Positions 8,501-16,945 of a stretch of 64,000 nt of DNA are shown here, piece by piece. The first letter of the stretch is position 1. Each line of letters begins with the position of its first letter. Under the pieces are notes generated by a model, which was not told the DNA's origin, searched no databases, and saw only the letters and a program-made list of their open reading frames with translations. Both the position numbers and the translations under genes were made by a program. The stretch is from a virus, in IMG/VR virus record IMGVR_UViG_3300035670_000150, positions 1-64,000 of that record, one strand, 5' to 3'.

Positions 8501-10968
8501 ACACCAATGGTGATACAGTGACTACTCCTGCTGCCATTATTGGGATGTTTACTGAGGATGGTAAGGGCATAGCCTCCGTTACTGAATACTACTTAGCTTC
8601 TTCATTAAGCACAGGAGTGACTACAGCCACTGCTGGATGGACAACAGCAATTCAACATACCACAGTAACTAATAGGTTTCTGTGGAACTATGAAGTTACC
8701 ACCTACACTGATGGCTCAACCAACACTACAGCTCCTGTGGTTATTGGTACTCAGGGCATCAATGGGGTAGGGGTATCAAGCATAGTTAACTACTACTTGA
8801 TTAGTGCTGCTGGTTCTGGGGTAACTACTGGGACTGCTGGATGGACTCAAGCTGTGCAAATCCCAACCAAAGCAAGCAGGTATCTGTGGAACTACGAAAA
8901 GGTCACATATACCAATGGCACAGTGGAAAATACTCAGCCAGCTATCATAGGCACCTATAGTGAAAATGGGGTGAGTATCACTGGGGTAACTGAGTATTAC
9001 CAAGTGGGCACTTCAGGAAGTGTTGCACCTGCTGACCCTGCTTCATGGCCTACCCTAGCCCCACTGACTTCCCCCACTAACAAGTATCTCTGGAACTATG
9101 AGAAGATTTCTTACAGTGATGGAACCACTACTTCAACTACTCCTGTGGTTGTGGGTATTCATGGTGAAAAAGGGGACACAGGGGTAGGTATTACTTCAGT
9201 GGTGAACGAGTATGGTTTATCCAATAGCCCTGTTACTCAACCAGCTTCATGGAGTACTTCTGTAGTTACCCCAACAAGTGCTCAAAGGTACTTATGGAAT
9301 AGGGAGAAAATTTCCTATACGGATAGCACAGTAGTAACCACTTCTGCCGCTATTATCGGTATGTATAGTGAAGACGGTAAAGGAATTGTATCTATTACTG
9401 AGTGGTATTTGGTTACCAACAATACTACCCCACCTGCTAATGATGATGCTCGTTGGACAACTACTTTACAAATACCGACAGAAACAAATAGGTATCTGTG
9501 GAATAAGGAGGTAATTAAATACACAGTAGGGGCTGATACTGTAACTCCTCCTGTGATTATAGGTATCCACGGAACCAATGGTATTGATGGATACAACGCA
9601 GCTACTTTGTTTATTTACCAAAGGACTGCTAATCAACCTGCATTACCTACAGCAAACGTCACATACACTTTTGCTACTGCTGCAATAACAGGGCTAAATG
9701 GTGGCTGGTCACCTACTATCCCTGCTGGTACAGGTACTATTTGGGTAAGTACAGCTACTGCTCTATCCCAATCAGCTACGGATACCATTGCACCTAGTGA
9801 ATGGGCTGTGCCAGTGGTGCTTGCTCAGAGTGGTGAAGCAGGTAAACACGGAGCTGGTTCATACATTGTTGTGGTATCGAACGTATCTGCAATACCTGCT
9901 GATGCGGGCAAGGATAACCATATCTTGCAGTTGTCTGGTAGACCTGCTCAAGCAGGGGATATGCTGACTTATACCTCCCCTACAGGGGCAGCAGATGCAG
10001 ACAAATTTGTGAAACAATTCATTCGTGGGGCAAGTACTTGGGAAGCTTTCGTATTCGCTGTGGATGGTTCTGCTGTAATCAACGGTACTTTGGCTGCTCA
10101 GGCATTGAAAGCCGAATCTGCTATTGTTGATAAGCTGTATATCTCTGATGCCTTGGCTCAGAATGAGATGACCCTATCAGGTAAAGGAGATTATCGATTA
10201 TGGGCAGGTGGTGCTGACCCTCTTACGGCTATGTTTAGCTTAGATAAATTAGGCAATATCATAGCGAAAAACGGTACTTTTAAGGGGAGAATTGAGGCTA
10301 CTTCAGGCACATTCACAGGGGCGGTTAATGCCACTTCAGGTACGTTTACAGGGGTGGTTAATGCTACGTCTGGTAACTTTACAGGTAAGGTTAACGTAGG
10401 TGCGGGTTACATTCAGAATGGCACAGGTACTGCTAAGTTTTTAGCTACCAATAATGGAAACTTTTACGTTGACCATAACGGTAAGGTGTATGCTAAAGGG
10501 GGCATCTATGGTGGGGCTAGAATTGTAGCACAAGGGGAAAAAGTACTCTCTGATGCCACTACCCTTATTGCATTCCCTTCACAGTTCAGCGAGCTTTACA
10601 GGAAGGATGTGGCAATCTCTCCTTCAGGCCAACAAGGTGAAGGGGAGTACTATACTGACCGTGATGGTATGATATTCAGTACAGGCTTTACCTCACTGAT
10701 GCACCATACCAATAACAGACAGTACATTGTTGCTGTATCTATTGGAGGCACATGGACGTACTACATTAACCAACAGATAAATGCTAAAGCAGGTATTTTG
10801 GCTACTGTAGTACCTATGCTTAAAATGGATGGTAACTCTTACTATTATGATGCTGAGATTTTCATTCACTGTAAGATTGTGGGTTTCTATATGAGTGCTA
10901 AAACTTCTCTATCGACAGTAAGATGGAAGCTTATAGAATTGCTAACTAACCCTGAAGAAATGGTGTGA
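5578..10968 (+). CDS. Giant repeat-built tail fibre or appendage protein (1796 aa)
   Basis: Layout by residue: 1-95 beta-sandwich head; 100-390 helical, coiled-coil-like; 400-560 three repeats of about 52 residues (Y-x-Y-S-x-D/N-x-x-x-W-H); a short collagen-like GKDGKDGINGA with a sandwich domain (565-655); ten repeats of 65-70 residues (660-1335) each with YLWN(Y/R/K)E and a closing IIG or VVG; a second copy of the collagen-plus-sandwich unit; then a gpJ-like C-terminal part with three ATSGTFTG-type repeats. The ten repeats are arranged as ABCD-ABCD-AB. Its position before the portal fits the N4 appendage region. It probably binds host surface structures; receptor specificity cannot be read. 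Confidence 0.85.
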   Translation: MATTITGILKPFGIPIANAVIRVTSLSNDGTIKGVYLTRCTNENGEYNFHLENGVYSLEYRQLKVMVPVGNVYISDNTPPVLTLEELMNTSSLVPVPDLPTTDADWDALLNEHNSNAEKSIDINQATSGDAASIDYEEASSTANSFLGRAVDTVSTPIGKSTKQVIEFSKGSNALAKEVDTLTAKEAVMESSKAIYADANYTFDIKSTLHLPDLELVDRFQKVKELSSYSVKDHERIAFVNSFLEKQRTATTDLTGKVTKLSESRGDSVTDNFVEASVTTSRNIETSYRDSEGVLVNAPRILEETSTLVDGGTNHSKITQGYEQRITKDDESLTRWYQKVTTYLKEGLDEITNNGFTSLRKFIYDKLQFGDVLFVDNVKKEVKVQGKLIIENREDFTGDTIFEVFQYSVDGVTLWHDIFAIEDRWRRHNTSVNGYVDPSKWSAPYLLQAEDGHEGDTLYIQYRYSANMVNWHATFVDGDIWRQERIIENGYPITEWSTPARIIGADGVPGDTVTIEYQYSIDGLEPWHNNFSTGDHYRRERLITNGVAGAWSQPAKLVPEKDVDYTDGKDGKDGINGAKSIILHLYKRGDTAGSMVSTVCTYNFTTKTLTGFNNGWSPTVPSGNGAIWLTVATASSIGETDTVAANEWATPIKFSDGGKGVAGVVNEYGLSASAMTEPANWTTSVPSATKAMPYLWNREIVTYSDGASVTTPSAIIGMFSEDGRGIASVTEYYLASASSSGVTTATTGWTTTIQHTSATKRFLWNYEVIAYTDGTTSTTTPVIIGTQGVDGNGVAGIVNYYLISDLNSGVTVGTAGWATSVPIPTKAKPYLWNYEKVTYSNGAIDNTPPALIGTYSEDGVSITGVIEYYQVGTSSSVPPANQASWPTTAPLTTPTNKYLWNYEKITYSNGTSTSTAPVVVGVHGEKGDTGVGINSVVNEYGLSASAGTEPSTWTATVPTATKVLPYLWNREIVTYTNGDTVTTPAAIIGMFTEDGKGIASVTEYYLASSLSTGVTTATAGWTTAIQHTTVTNRFLWNYEVTTYTDGSTNTTAPVVIGTQGINGVGVSSIVNYYLISAAGSGVTTGTAGWTQAVQIPTKASRYLWNYEKVTYTNGTVENTQPAIIGTYSENGVSITGVTEYYQVGTSGSVAPADPASWPTLAPLTSPTNKYLWNYEKISYSDGTTTSTTPVVVGIHGEKGDTGVGITSVVNEYGLSNSPVTQPASWSTSVVTPTSAQRYLWNREKISYTDSTVVTTSAAIIGMYSEDGKGIVSITEWYLVTNNTTPPANDDARWTTTLQIPTETNRYLWNKEVIKYTVGADTVTPPVIIGIHGTNGIDGYNAATLFIYQRTANQPALPTANVTYTFATAAITGLNGGWSPTIPAGTGTIWVSTATALSQSATDTIAPSEWAVPVVLAQSGEAGKHGAGSYIVVVSNVSAIPADAGKDNHILQLSGRPAQAGDMLTYTSPTGAADADKFVKQFIRGASTWEAFVFAVDGSAVINGTLAAQALKAESAIVDKLYISDALAQNEMTLSGKGDYRLWAGGADPLTAMFSLDKLGNIIAKNGTFKGRIEATSGTFTGAVNATSGTFTGVVNATSGNFTGKVNVGAGYIQNGTGTAKFLATNNGNFYVDHNGKVYAKGGIYGGARIVAQGEKVLSDATTLIAFPSQFSELYRKDVAISPSGQQGEGEYYTDRDGMIFSTGFTSLMHHTNNRQYIVAVSIGGTWTYYINQQINAKAGILATVVPMLKMDGNSYYYDAEIFIHCKIVGFYMSAKTSLSTVRWKLIELLTNPEEMV
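7555..9590 (+). repeat. Two-level tandem repeat inside the fibre gene
   Basis: Ten units of about 200 bases encode the YLWN modules. Units 1-4 (from about 7555), 5-8 (from about 8368) and 9-10 (from about 9184) line up with a period of about 813-816 bases: A units carry VVNEYGLS, B units VTEYYLAS, C units VNYYLIS and D units EYYQVGTS. This points to duplication of a four-module block, so the region is prone to recombination and to assembly error. Confidence 0.88.
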
Positions 10969-10975
10969 GGACAGT

Positions 10976-11215
10976 ATGGGTAAATTAATTATTAAACAGT
11001 TGGGTGAAGGGTTTTCTGAATACAGAACTGCATTACACCAGATAGGGGCAGAGTTAGGGGATATGATATTTCCTAGTGAAGTCCCTGTGGAAGTAGAATT
11101 AGTCGATGGTGCTCAGTACCATGCGACTTTGTTTTTTGGTAATGGTCAAACACTAGAATTTGATATTAATGGGAGTGAGACTACTGACTTACTTAATTTA
11201 ATTGAGAACTATTAA
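10976..11215 (+). CDS. Unknown small protein between fibre and portal genes (79 aa)
   Basis: Not recognised. It starts 7 bases after the fibre stop with GAGGACAGT before the ATG, so it belongs to the fibre transcript. It is acidic and soluble with no membrane segment. The second half reads as alternating strands (VEVELVDGAQYHATLFF). Position suggests a chaperone or small structural partner of the fibre, as inference only. Confidence 0.65.
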   Translation: MGKLIIKQLGEGFSEYRTALHQIGAELGDMIFPSEVPVEVELVDGAQYHATLFFGNGQTLEFDINGSETTDLLNLIENY

Positions 11216-11225
11216 ACAGTTTACG

Positions 11226-11252
11226 GGTAGAATACTGATACAGTGTTCTACC
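11226..11252. other. Strong hairpin upstream of the portal gene
   Basis: A 12-bp stem, GGTAGAATACTG / CAGTGTTCTACC, with one G-U-type mismatch and a 3-base loop ATA. No T-run follows; TATAATC does. It could be a weak terminator of the fibre transcript, an mRNA-end stabiliser or part of the portal promoter. Confidence 0.6.
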
Positions 11253-11310
11253 TATAATCTTTCAATGTGTTGTATCATTACCCAAATTAAGTTTAAGTTA
11301 CGAGGTTACA

Positions 11311-13491
11311 ATGGCTAAGAAGACTACAAAAGAGGATGAGTTAGAAATCATCGAAAACCCTTCTGAAATCATCGAAGAAGTTGAAGATGCTAAAAGCGTT
11401 GGGGTAGATTGGGAAAATCCTCCTTCTTTGGCTGCTATGCAAGAAGACCTCGCTAATATCATTACTCACCACGGTAAGAACATTGAGTCTATTGACCGTT
11501 GGTTAGACTTATTGCATATCCGTGGTTCTGCCAAGCGTCCTAAAATTGCAGGGCGTTCTAACGTACAGCCTAAACTCATTCGTAGGCAAATGGAATGGCG
11601 TATTCCAACGCTTACAGACCCTTTCCTAAGTACCAAAGAGCTGTTTAATGTTCAAGGTAAAACCTTCGAAGACGTTTATGCCGCCAAGCAAAACCAATTA
11701 GTATTGAACTACCAGTTCGACACTATCATTGATAAAACTCAGTTTATTGATAAGTATGTCCGTACCTTTGCCAGTGAGGGCACGGTATTCTTACGAGTAG
11801 GTTGGAAATTCAGGGAAGAAACCAAAGAGGTAGAAGTACCCAAGTATGAATATCGTGTCCCCACTGCTGAAGATATGGTGGTGTTGCAACAAGCTGTGCA
11901 ATTGCAAGCAGAGGATTTAGGCAAGTATATTGCCTTGGTTCCTGAGAGTGTGAAGCACTCATTAGAACTTACTCAAGCTGGAGGTGTTCCTACGTTTGCA
12001 GTGCAAGTAGGGATGGAAAAAGAGGAGCAGTTAGTTACTACTGCTAACCACCCCACATTGGATATTGTGGATTACCGTAGACTATATATTGACCCTAACT
12101 GCCAAGATAATATCGAAGATGCTGAAGTCATCATCTATTCGTTTATGACTTCTATGTCAGAGTTGATTGCTTCGGGCAAGTACTCCAATTTAGATAAAGT
12201 TCAGGTAGATAATGCCACTGTTGCTTCACTCACTGATGAACAGTTCAATGCGGGGAATATCCTTAACTTCAATGATGAAGCACGCAAGCGTTTGATAGCT
12301 TATGAGTATTGGGGCAATTGGGATATTCATGGTGATGGGGTAGCTGTGCCTATTGTGGCTACATGGATTGGTGATGTGCTTATTCACATGGAAGAAAACC
12401 CCTTCCCTGATAAGAAACACCCCTTTGTGAATGCTACCTATATCCCTGTTAAAAACTCAGTATATGGTGAACCTGATGCAGAACTTTTAGCTGATGCCCA
12501 AGCCATCTATGGGGCTACAATGCGTAGTATGGTGGACATCCTAGGCAGAACAGCTAACGGTCAAGAGGGGATGAGACAAGACCTGTTAGATGCAGTGAAT
12601 AAACGTAAGTACCTCAGAGGAGATGCTTACGAGTTCAACCCTACAGTGGATGCACGCCAAGGTATCATCAAGCATGTGGCTCCTGAGATTCCTCAATCAG
12701 CCACCTATATGCTTCAGTTACAAAATAACGAAGCTGAGTCCTATTCGGGGGTTAAAGCATACTCCTCTGGTATTGGTTCTACTGCTTTGGGTGATGTAGC
12801 TGCTGGTATTAAAGGCGCTTTAGATGCTGCGTCTAAACGCGATTTAAGTATCTTACGGAGACTGGCTTCAGGTTTAGAGAAAGCAGCTCGTAAAATTATA
12901 TCCCTCAATTCTGTATTCTTAGATGAAACAGAAGTGGTGCGTATCACAGAAGGCAAATATGTGCCTATACGTAGGGATGATTTAGCGGGTAATTTTGACT
13001 TAAGCTTATCTATTAGCACTGCTGAGGAAAATGAAAACAAAGCTAGTAAATTAGCTTTCATGCTTCAAACTTTAGGTAATACAGTACCATTTGAATTAAC
13101 CAAAACAGTATTAACTCAAATTGCTGACCTATATAAAATGCCTGACTTGGCTAAACGGTTGGAGAATTACACTCCTGCCCCTGACCCAGTTCAGCAACAG
13201 AAGGACGCTCTTGAATTACAATTACTTCAAATGAAAATTGAACAAGAGAAAGCTCAAATTGAAGAACATAGAGCCAAGACTCAGTATTATCTTTCTCAAT
13301 CTGCTAATAAAGATGCAGATACTAATAAGAAAGTGCTGGACTTTGTGGAACAAGAATCAGGAACTACGCAAGAAAGAGCCAAGGAATTGCATCAAGCACA
13401 GGCTGAAGGTAATATAAAGCTCGAATTGGTTAAAGCAGCAATAACCAAAGAAACTGTAAAAAAAGATAAACCTACACCAACCTCCATCTGA
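11311..13491 (+). CDS. Portal protein (N4 gp59-like)
   Basis: 726 residues, close to N4 portal length. It forms the twelve-fold ring at the capsid vertex through which DNA, and in N4 the virion polymerase, pass. Features: acidic N-terminus; conserved-looking core IDRWLDLLHIRGSAKRPK and NVQPKLIRRQMEWRIP (about 60-95); a region LYIDPNCQDNIEDAEVIIY (about 250); and a C-terminal coiled coil (about 625-720) rich in Gln, Lys and Glu. GAGGTTACA precedes the ATG. The gene order portal, scaffold, capsid matches N4 and supports the call. Confidence 0.87.
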   Translation: MAKKTTKEDELEIIENPSEIIEEVEDAKSVGVDWENPPSLAAMQEDLANIITHHGKNIESIDRWLDLLHIRGSAKRPKIAGRSNVQPKLIRRQMEWRIPTLTDPFLSTKELFNVQGKTFEDVYAAKQNQLVLNYQFDTIIDKTQFIDKYVRTFASEGTVFLRVGWKFREETKEVEVPKYEYRVPTAEDMVVLQQAVQLQAEDLGKYIALVPESVKHSLELTQAGGVPTFAVQVGMEKEEQLVTTANHPTLDIVDYRRLYIDPNCQDNIEDAEVIIYSFMTSMSELIASGKYSNLDKVQVDNATVASLTDEQFNAGNILNFNDEARKRLIAYEYWGNWDIHGDGVAVPIVATWIGDVLIHMEENPFPDKKHPFVNATYIPVKNSVYGEPDAELLADAQAIYGATMRSMVDILGRTANGQEGMRQDLLDAVNKRKYLRGDAYEFNPTVDARQGIIKHVAPEIPQSATYMLQLQNNEAESYSGVKAYSSGIGSTALGDVAAGIKGALDAASKRDLSILRRLASGLEKAARKIISLNSVFLDETEVVRITEGKYVPIRRDDLAGNFDLSLSISTAEENENKASKLAFMLQTLGNTVPFELTKTVLTQIADLYKMPDLAKRLENYTPAPDPVQQQKDALELQLLQMKIEQEKAQIEEHRAKTQYYLSQSANKDADTNKKVLDFVEQESGTTQERAKELHQAQAEGNIKLELVKAAITKETVKKDKPTPTSI

Positions 13492-13519
13492 ACGGTATTA
13501 GCCGCAGGACAAGGAAAAT

Positions 13520-13894
13520 ATGAAACCAATGGTAGAAGTAACTAAAGAAGAAGCAATTGCAGAGTGCCAACAGCGTATTGAAATTTACACGAAGAACGCT
13601 GAAAAATTAGCAATGCTTGACAGGCTTGTTTTAAATCCAGACTTTATTGCATTGATTGAAGAAGATTACTTCAAAGCTCGGCCAGTTCGTTTGGTTATGG
13701 CAAAAGGTAATCCGTCAATGGATAGTGCAGATAGCCAAGCTCGGTTAGTGCGTGAAATGGATGGTATTGCAATGCTACGCCAGTACTTCCATGTAATTGA
13801 AACAGAAGGCACTGTTGCTAAGGCTATGATTGAGCGTGAGCTTGACCAAATCAAAGAATTAGAATTAGAAGTTGAAGGGGATTACCATGAGTAA
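13520..13894 (+). CDS. Small protein between portal and scaffold (N4 gp58 position)
   Basis: 124 residues, helical and charged, no membrane segment. Start set by AAGGAAAAT before the ATG. Its last 8 bases overlap the next gene (ATGAGTAA), indicating translational coupling with the scaffold-like protein. No motif was recognised. The N4 counterpart is assigned by order and size only; its function is not known to me. Confidence 0.7.
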   Translation: MKPMVEVTKEEAIAECQQRIEIYTKNAEKLAMLDRLVLNPDFIALIEEDYFKARPVRLVMAKGNPSMDSADSQARLVREMDGIAMLRQYFHVIETEGTVAKAMIERELDQIKELELEVEGDYHE

Positions 13895-15002
13895 GAAAAC
13901 CCTCGAATCACTGGCAGCTATGTCAGATGCGGATTTCGCTAAATTTTCTGCCTCCCTTCCAGCTACTGAAGAACCTACTTCAGATGTAGATGATACTGAA
14001 GACACCGATGATAATGATGCTACGGATGTTGAGGTAGAAGATGACTCAAACAATGAGGAAGAGACGGCCACTGCTGATGACTCAGATGAGGAGGAAGCAG
14101 AGGAACAGGAAGATGATGCAGAAGAGGGAGAAGCAGAACAGGAAGCTACGGAAGATGAAGACGAAGCAACTGCTGCTGACGACAAATCTGATATTGAGTC
14201 TACCAGTGCCAAACAGTTAGAAAAACTGTTTACTCCTTTTAATGCTAATGGCACCCAAATCAAAATTGATTCAGTAGAGGAAGCTATTGAATTAATGCAG
14301 ATGGGTGCTAATTATCATAAAAAGATGCACACGCTCAAACCTTACATGAATATCGTTAAAACACTTGAAAAAAATAATCTATTAAACGAAGATAGTATTA
14401 ACTTCTTAATTGATTTATCCAAGAAGGATAAAAATGCAATTAGTAAGTTGATGGCTGATGGTGAAATTAATCCATTAGACATCGAAACGGAAGCCGTTAA
14501 TTATTCTCCTGCAAAGCACGTTGTAAGTAATGAAGAAGTTTTATTAGATGAGGTGCTCCAGTCCATTAAGGGCACTCCAACATTTAAAGAAACGATGGAC
14601 GTCATTACTCAACAATGGGATGCACCCAGTAAAGTATATTTAACAGCAAACCCTAAACGCATTGCTGACTTGAACGCACATAAGGCAAGTGGATTATTTG
14701 ACCTTATCAATACGGAAGTAGCCAAGCAACGTATGTTTGGGAGATTGCAAGGGCTTTCTGATTTTGAAGCTTATGAGCGTGTTGGTATCCAAGTACTCGA
14801 AAAGCAAATGGCAACTGCTACGCAACATGCTAGCAACCCAAAAACTGCTAAGAGTAAGGTAGACCCTGAAACGCAAAAAGCACAAAAACAAAAAGTAGCT
14901 GCACCAAAAGGGAAAATTACGAATGCGGCTTTACCTAATGTGGAAAGACTAGCCTCGTTATCTGATGAAGATTTCTTGAAGCTGTCTAAAAAATATATTT
15001 AA
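13887..15002 (+). CDS. Acidic scaffold-like head protein (N4 gp57 position)
   Basis: Start chosen at the second candidate: AGGGGATTACC sits before this ATG, while the longer frame would begin with TTG. Residues about 25-100 are extremely rich in Asp and Glu, the middle is helical, and the C-terminal third is basic (KSKVDPETQKAQKQKVAAPKG). Lying directly before the major capsid gene, it fits a scaffolding or head-assembly protein. The first and last 25 residues carry the same short pattern, L-A-x-(M/L)-S-D-x-D-F-x-K-(F/L)-S, which may be a paired capsid-contact site. Confidence 0.75.
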   Translation: MSKKTLESLAAMSDADFAKFSASLPATEEPTSDVDDTEDTDDNDATDVEVEDDSNNEEETATADDSDEEEAEEQEDDAEEGEAEQEATEDEDEATAADDKSDIESTSAKQLEKLFTPFNANGTQIKIDSVEEAIELMQMGANYHKKMHTLKPYMNIVKTLEKNNLLNEDSINFLIDLSKKDKNAISKLMADGEINPLDIETEAVNYSPAKHVVSNEEVLLDEVLQSIKGTPTFKETMDVITQQWDAPSKVYLTANPKRIADLNAHKASGLFDLINTEVAKQRMFGRLQGLSDFEAYERVGIQVLEKQMATATQHASNPKTAKSKVDPETQKAQKQKVAAPKGKITNAALPNVERLASLSDEDFLKLSKKYI

Positions 15003-15024
15003 TAACTAGCGGAGTTATGCATCT

Positions 15025-16209
15025 ATGGCTATGCAATATAAAGACCCCATTGGTGGTACAAAGTCATCTATCGGTGATCAGTTATCACTATACGTTTTCG
15101 ACCGCAATTCTCTAATTGAGATGCAGAAGGAACAGTATTTTACTCAAATGTCTGACACTACCAGTATGCCTAAGCATTTTGGTAAAACTATCAAGAAATT
15201 CGTTTGGATTCCGATGCTTGATGACCGCAACGTTAACGACCAAGGTTTGGATGCTGCTGGTGCCCAATATGCTAAGGGTAACATCTACGGTTCAAGCAAG
15301 GACGTTGGTACAATCGTTTCTCGTTTACCTGTGGTAGGTGAAAACGGTGGCCGTGTAAACCGTGTTGGCTTCACCCGTGTAACACTGCAAGCGGAAATTA
15401 CGAAGTTAGGCTTCTTCACTGAATTCACTCGTGACTCAGTGCAGTTCGATAGCGAACAAGACATCTTACGTCACTACCGCCGTGAAATGATGTATGGCGC
15501 TAACGAAATCTCTGAAGATGCTCTTCAGGTTGATTTGTTAAACGCTGCTGGCGTGGTTCGTTATGCGGGTATTGCAACCCAAAACAGCGAAGTTACAGGT
15601 GAAGGTGATAACGTATCAGAAGTTGATTATGATGACCTGATGCGTTTGGCTATCGACTTACGTAACAACCGTACTCCACTGCGTACTAAGGTAATCGTAG
15701 GTTCTACCCTGACTGATACCCGTGTGATTGCAGATGGCTACCCACTGTACATCGGTAGTGAATTGCTTCCTACCCTGAAGCACATGGCTGACCCATTTGG
15801 CAACCCTGCATTTATTGCAGTTCAGCACTATGCTGATGGTGGTAATACCTTACGTGGTGAAGTTGGTACAGTAGACCATTTCCGTATCATCGTAGTTCCT
15901 GAAATGCAACACTTTGCAGGTGCTGGTGCTACAGCTACCGCAGCCAACAAAGGCTATATGGCTACTGCTGGTAAGTACGATGTGTTCCCAATGCTGTGTG
16001 TAGGCGGTGACTCATTTACTACCTTAGGCTTCCAGTCTGATGGTAAAAGTGAGAAGTACAAAATCATCACCAAGATGTATGGCGAAGAAACCGCAGACCG
16101 TACTGACCCTTACGGTGAAACTGGTCTGGCGTCTATTCAGTGGTGGTACGGTACTTTAGTACAACGCCCAGAACGAATTGCACTGTTAAAAACTGTTGCT
16201 CGTCGTTAA
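15025..16209 (+). CDS. Major capsid protein (N4 gp56-like)
   Basis: 394 residues, near the N4 capsid protein length of about 400. Characteristic stretches include SMPKHFGKTIKKFVWIPMLD near residue 50 and ELLPTLKHMADPFGNPAFI near 245. It builds the icosahedral shell. Codon use differs from neighbouring genes: arginine is mostly CGT and asparagine mostly AAC, as expected for the most expressed late gene. A rho-independent terminator follows. The ribosome site GCGGAG is about 10 bases before the ATG, slightly distant. Confidence 0.92.
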   Translation: MAMQYKDPIGGTKSSIGDQLSLYVFDRNSLIEMQKEQYFTQMSDTTSMPKHFGKTIKKFVWIPMLDDRNVNDQGLDAAGAQYAKGNIYGSSKDVGTIVSRLPVVGENGGRVNRVGFTRVTLQAEITKLGFFTEFTRDSVQFDSEQDILRHYRREMMYGANEISEDALQVDLLNAAGVVRYAGIATQNSEVTGEGDNVSEVDYDDLMRLAIDLRNNRTPLRTKVIVGSTLTDTRVIADGYPLYIGSELLPTLKHMADPFGNPAFIAVQHYADGGNTLRGEVGTVDHFRIIVVPEMQHFAGAGATATAANKGYMATAGKYDVFPMLCVGGDSFTTLGFQSDGKSEKYKIITKMYGEETADRTDPYGETGLASIQWWYGTLVQRPERIALLKTVARR

Positions 16210-16224
16210 TCCCTGATAGTATGA

Positions 16225-16254
16225 AGGAGCCTAGAAATAGGCTCCTATTTTATT
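16225..16254 (+). terminator. Terminator after the capsid gene
   Basis: A 9-bp stem AGGAGCCTA / TAGGCTCCT closed by a GAAA tetraloop is followed by ATTTTATT. It would let capsid mRNA accumulate apart from downstream genes. Confidence 0.88.
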
Positions 16255-16299
16255 AGCTCAATTTAGTCATATGGTTCCACCCATTAAAAGGAAATGAAA

Positions 16300-16935
16300 A
16301 TGTTTGAAAACAATCCAGATACCGAAACCACTCAAGACCAGTTAGAAGATGCCTCTTTAGAAGCTGCTGAAACAGCTCCTACTTATACCCCTGAAGATGA
16401 AATGGCTGCATTAAAAGCCAGAGCACGCCTATTAAAAATTACCGTGCGTGGTAATCCTTCGTTAGAAACCATGCGTAAATTGGTTAACGATGCAATTAAT
16501 GGCACAACCGAAGAAACCCCTGAAGGCAGTACTCCAACTTCTGCCCCTAAAGCGTTAACCAAACAAGAGAAAGAGCAGCAAGTTATTGATGATGCTATGC
16601 GCTTAGTTCGGGTACGCATTGTGTGTATGAACCCTGCCAAGCGTGATATTCAGGGTGAAATTATCTCCGTGGGTAATAAGCTGTTAGGCACAGTTAAAAA
16701 GTTCGTTCCCTTTGTTGCTTCTGCGCATCCTGATGGTTATCACTTGCCCAACATCCTGTATCAAGAGATGAAATCTCGTAAGTATCAGGGTTTCCGTACC
16801 GTCACACACAACAACGGGCAAAAGACGCAAGAAGCAGCTTTATTCAATGAGTTCGCCATTGAAGTGCTGCCTAACCTATCACCTGAAGAGCTGAAAGAAT
16901 TGGCTCAAGTACAGGCTGCTAAGAAAGGCGTTTAA
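16300..16935 (+). CDS. Virion-region protein (N4 gp55 position, 211 aa)
   Basis: Start taken at 16300: the ribosome site AAAAGGA ends only one base before the first ATG (16294) but seven bases before this one. N-terminal third is acidic and Pro/Thr-rich, probably disordered. The C-terminal two thirds are folded (VRVRIVCMNPAKRDIQG, FVPFVASAHPDGYHLPNILY, EAALFNEFAIEVLPNLSPEEL). The last pattern is common in N4-like relatives next to the capsid gene. Function not known to me; head-completion or adaptor role is inferred from order. Confidence 0.75.
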   Translation: MFENNPDTETTQDQLEDASLEAAETAPTYTPEDEMAALKARARLLKITVRGNPSLETMRKLVNDAINGTTEETPEGSTPTSAPKALTKQEKEQQVIDDAMRLVRVRIVCMNPAKRDIQGEIISVGNKLLGTVKKFVPFVASAHPDGYHLPNILYQEMKSRKYQGFRTVTHNNGQKTQEAALFNEFAIEVLPNLSPEELKELAQVQAAKKGV

Positions 16936-16945
16936 GGGGTAGACC

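Noticed and set aside
7555-9590. CRISPR array
   Set aside because: Repeats are about 200 bases long, in frame and coding, with no short identical repeats and no spacers.
13865-14263. Minus-strand serine-rich frame opposite the acidic scaffold tract
   Set aside because: The serine runs are simply the complement of GAA/GAT/GAG codons on the real strand.
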